Assembly (NCBI GenBank): GCA_002779045.1
Contig: PEXO01000092.1
Location: forward strand, 1-6,652
Reading direction: 5' to 3'
DNA length: 6,652 nt
From: Elusimicrobia bacterium CG08_land_8_20_14_0_20_59_10
GTDB lineage: Bacteria > Elusimicrobiota > Elusimicrobia > Elusimicrobiales > UBA9959
Part shown: piece after piece, positions 5,253 to 6,652 of the stretch
Position numbering within the stretch: the stretch's first letter is position 1
How the letters are laid out: each line of letters starts with the position of its first letter
Notes under the pieces: generated by a model
Told to the model about the DNA's origin: nothing
Databases searched by the model: none
What the model saw: the letters and a program-made list of their open reading frames with translations, nothing else
Position numbers and translations under genes: made by a program

Positions 5253-6419
5253 ATGAAGAACGTCGTAATACTCGGCTCCAGCGGTTCAATAGGCCTGAAC
5301 GCGGTCCGCGCTATAAAGAAGCTCGGACCGGGCTGGCGCGTGCTCGGCCTGGCCGTGAATTCCAATCTGAAAGAACTGCGCAGGCAGCTGCGCGAACTGC
5401 GCCCCGCCCATGCCGCGGTCTTTGATTACGGGGCGTGGAAGGAATTCCGCTCGGAAGTCCCGCGCGGGGTAAAGCTGCTGCCGCCCGGGGTGGAAGGTCT
5501 TGCGGTGCTGGCCTCTCTTAAAGAGGCGGACGTGGTGCTCAATTCCGTGTCCGGCGCCGTAGGGCTCACGCCGCTGCTGGCGGCCATACGCGCTTCCAAG
5601 CAGATAGCGCTTGCCAACAAGGAGCCTATGGTGATGGCCGGCGCGCTGCTGATGAAAGAGGCCCGGCGCTGGGAGGCCAGTATAATCCCCGTTGATTCCG
5701 AGCCTTCGGCCATCTTCCAGTGCCTGGCCGGGCTGAAGCCGGGGCAGTATGATACCGGGGTTTCAAGGGTTTTTCTTACCGCTTCCGGCGGACCTTTCTA
5801 TGGGAAAAAAGGTTCGCTTTCACGCGTGACCCCGGCCCAGGCGCTGAAACATCCGCGCTGGCGCATGGGACCCAAGATCAGCGTGGATTCAGCCACGCTG
5901 ATGAACAAAGGGTTGGAGGCTATAGAGATACAGAACCTGTTCTCGCTGCGCGCGGGTAAGATACAGGTGCTGATACATCCGCAGTCCGTGCTGCATTCGG
6001 GCGTTGAGTTCACGGACGGCTCGGTGCTGGCGCAGTTGTCGGACCCGGACATGAAACTGCCTATACAGTATGCCCTCACCTGGCCGGAGCGCGCGCGGTC
6101 ACTGGCCGCGCCGCTGGACCTCATCAAGCTTTCGAGGCTGGATTTTTATGAACCGGATCTCAGGCGTTTCCCGTGCCTGGGGCTTGCGCTGGACTCGGCG
6201 CGCCGGGGCGGTATTTTCCCGGCGGCGCTGAACGCCGCCAACGAGGTGGCAGTGGCGCGCTTTCTCGCGGGGGAAATCAGGTTCACGGATATCGCCTTTG
6301 TAGTCGAGCGCGTGCTGGCGCGCTGCAGTTCCGGTGTCAGGCTGACCCTGGCCGGCGCGGTGGAGACGGACGGCTGGGCGCGGCAGAAAGCCGCCGAAAC
6401 GGCGGTAATAAAGAGGTAG
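5253..6419 (+). CDS. dxr: 1-deoxy-D-xylulose 5-phosphate reductoisomerase
   Basis: Dxr (IspC) rearranges and reduces DXP to 2-C-methyl-D-erythritol 4-phosphate with NADPH and a divalent metal. This is the committed MEP-pathway step, which ultimately feeds UppS, and the fosmidomycin target. Length 388 residues (E. coli 398). Seen: NADPH loop GSSGSIG at 8-14; LANKE at 120-124; metal ligands Asp148 and Glu150 in PVDSE; TASGGPF at 176-182; HPRWRMGPKISVDSATLMNK at 200-219 followed by Gly-Leu-Glu222 (third metal ligand, E. coli Glu231); HPQS at 242-245; DGSVLAQL at 255-262; ALNAANEVAVARFL at 325-338. Two normally conserved positions differ: Pro151 replaces the His that follows the metal-binding Asp-Ser-Glu (E. 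coli His153), and Pro125 replaces the Ser after LANKE. Everything else is intact, so I expect a working enzyme. It begins 8 nt after cdsA behind a weak AGGTAGAG site. Confidence 0.95.
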   Translation: MKNVVILGSSGSIGLNAVRAIKKLGPGWRVLGLAVNSNLKELRRQLRELRPAHAAVFDYGAWKEFRSEVPRGVKLLPPGVEGLAVLASLKEADVVLNSVSGAVGLTPLLAAIRASKQIALANKEPMVMAGALLMKEARRWEASIIPVDSEPSAIFQCLAGLKPGQYDTGVSRVFLTASGGPFYGKKGSLSRVTPAQALKHPRWRMGPKISVDSATLMNKGLEAIEIQNLFSLRAGKIQVLIHPQSVLHSGVEFTDGSVLAQLSDPDMKLPIQYALTWPERARSLAAPLDLIKLSRLDFYEPDLRRFPCLGLALDSARRGGIFPAALNAANEVAVARFLAGEIRFTDIAFVVERVLARCSSGVRLTLAGAVETDGWARQKAAETAVIKR

Positions 6420-6421
6420 AA

Positions 6422-6652
6422 ATGATCACATCTATACTGGCGGTTCTTTTCACTTTCGGGCTTGTCATTTTCCTGCATGAGTTCGGGCACTTTCTCTTTT
6501 GCAAGCTCTCGGGTATAAAAGTGGAGGCTTTCTCGTTCGGCTTCGGGAAGGAACTATACGGGAGGACCAGCGGCCCCACCCGCTATTCCATACGCGCCAT
6601 TCCGCTGGGCGGCTATGTTAAGCCCGCGGGCGAATCGCTTGACGAGGTTTCC
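6422..6652 (+). CDS. rseP: Site-2 protease family zinc metalloprotease RseP, 3' end missing
   Basis: The first 77 codons run to the window edge without a stop. The start is ATG at 6422 with AAGAGG 5 nt upstream and 2 nt after the dxr stop. The protein opens with a membrane segment (about 4-18) leading straight into HEFGH at 19-23, the HExxH zinc site of site-2 proteases, inside the membrane. SFGFG (38-42) and RAIPLGGYVK (60-69) are the usual RseP/RasP marks. Proline follows at residue 70 where many family members have Met. RseP cuts membrane anchors such as anti-sigma factors (RseA in E. coli) and leftover signal peptides; the substrate here is unknown. The PDZ region and the second active-site motif lie beyond the window. 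dxr-rseP adjacency is common in bacteria. Confidence 0.93.
   Translation, partial: MITSILAVLFTFGLVIFLHEFGHFLFCKLSGIKVEAFSFGFGKELYGRTSGPTRYSIRAIPLGGYVKPAGESLDEVS

Noticed and set aside
4402..5289. Several minus-strand open frames opposite cdsA
   Set aside because: No family motif and low-complexity composition; cdsA on the plus strand has a full family signature and membrane pattern.
1..6652. Search for a hidden mobile, defence or RNA element
   Set aside because: Intergenic space is at most 93 nt. I saw no inverted terminal repeats, spaced direct repeats, tRNA-like cloverleaf, or gene out of keeping with its neighbours in codon style.

Overview
The window is a tightly packed, entirely plus-strand run of bacterial housekeeping genes: rpsB (5' end cut off) - tsf - pyrH - gmhA - frr - uppS - cdsA - dxr - rseP (3' end cut off). 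This is the widespread translation/lipid cluster of bacteria, with one visitor, a phosphoheptose isomerase gene (gmhA), between pyrH and frr. About 95% of the bases are coding. I found no tRNA, rRNA, CRISPR, insertion sequence, prophage or attachment site, and no gene on the minus strand that I would defend.

Organism: the DNA is GC-rich, but isoleucine is often encoded by ATA (7 of 11 Ile codons in uppS), and AGG arginine codons are also common. gmhA (heptose for LPS-type glycans) together with rseP, cdsA, dxr and uppS suggests a diderm, Gram-negative-type bacterium. The pattern does not look like E. coli or its relatives. An Elusimicrobiota- or Omnitrophota-like lineage, or another deep-branching diderm, is a guess from overall feel and is not shown by the sequence.

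Layout: (1) 2-1732, translation genes rpsB and tsf, separated by a clear intrinsic-terminator-like hairpin with a seven-T run (751-790) that probably sets how much tsf is made relative to rpsB. (2) 1733-3068, pyrH then gmhA; pyrH is preceded by a strong GC hairpin (1742-1769), and gmhA starts inside the end of pyrH (8-nt overlap). (3) 3069-3161, the longest gap (93 nt), with a small GC hairpin followed by a 20-bp AT island holding two overlapping perfect TATAAT boxes, a candidate internal promoter. (4) 3162-6652, frr-uppS-cdsA-dxr-rseP, with junctions of -1, -1, +8 and +2 nt, which look translationally coupled.

How the genes connect: RpsB, EF-Ts and ribosome recycling factor serve translation. 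PyrH makes UDP for nucleic acids and for UDP-sugars of the envelope. Dxr commits carbon to the MEP isoprenoid pathway, UppS turns its product into the C55 undecaprenyl carrier, CdsA makes CDP-diacylglycerol for phospholipids, GmhA starts ADP-heptose synthesis, and RseP is a membrane protease of envelope stress control. I see no new multi-gene system. The points most worth a second look are two substitutions in normally conserved active-site segments of Dxr (including proline where the family has histidine after the metal-binding Asp-Ser-Glu), the position of gmhA, and the two intergenic regulatory candidates.
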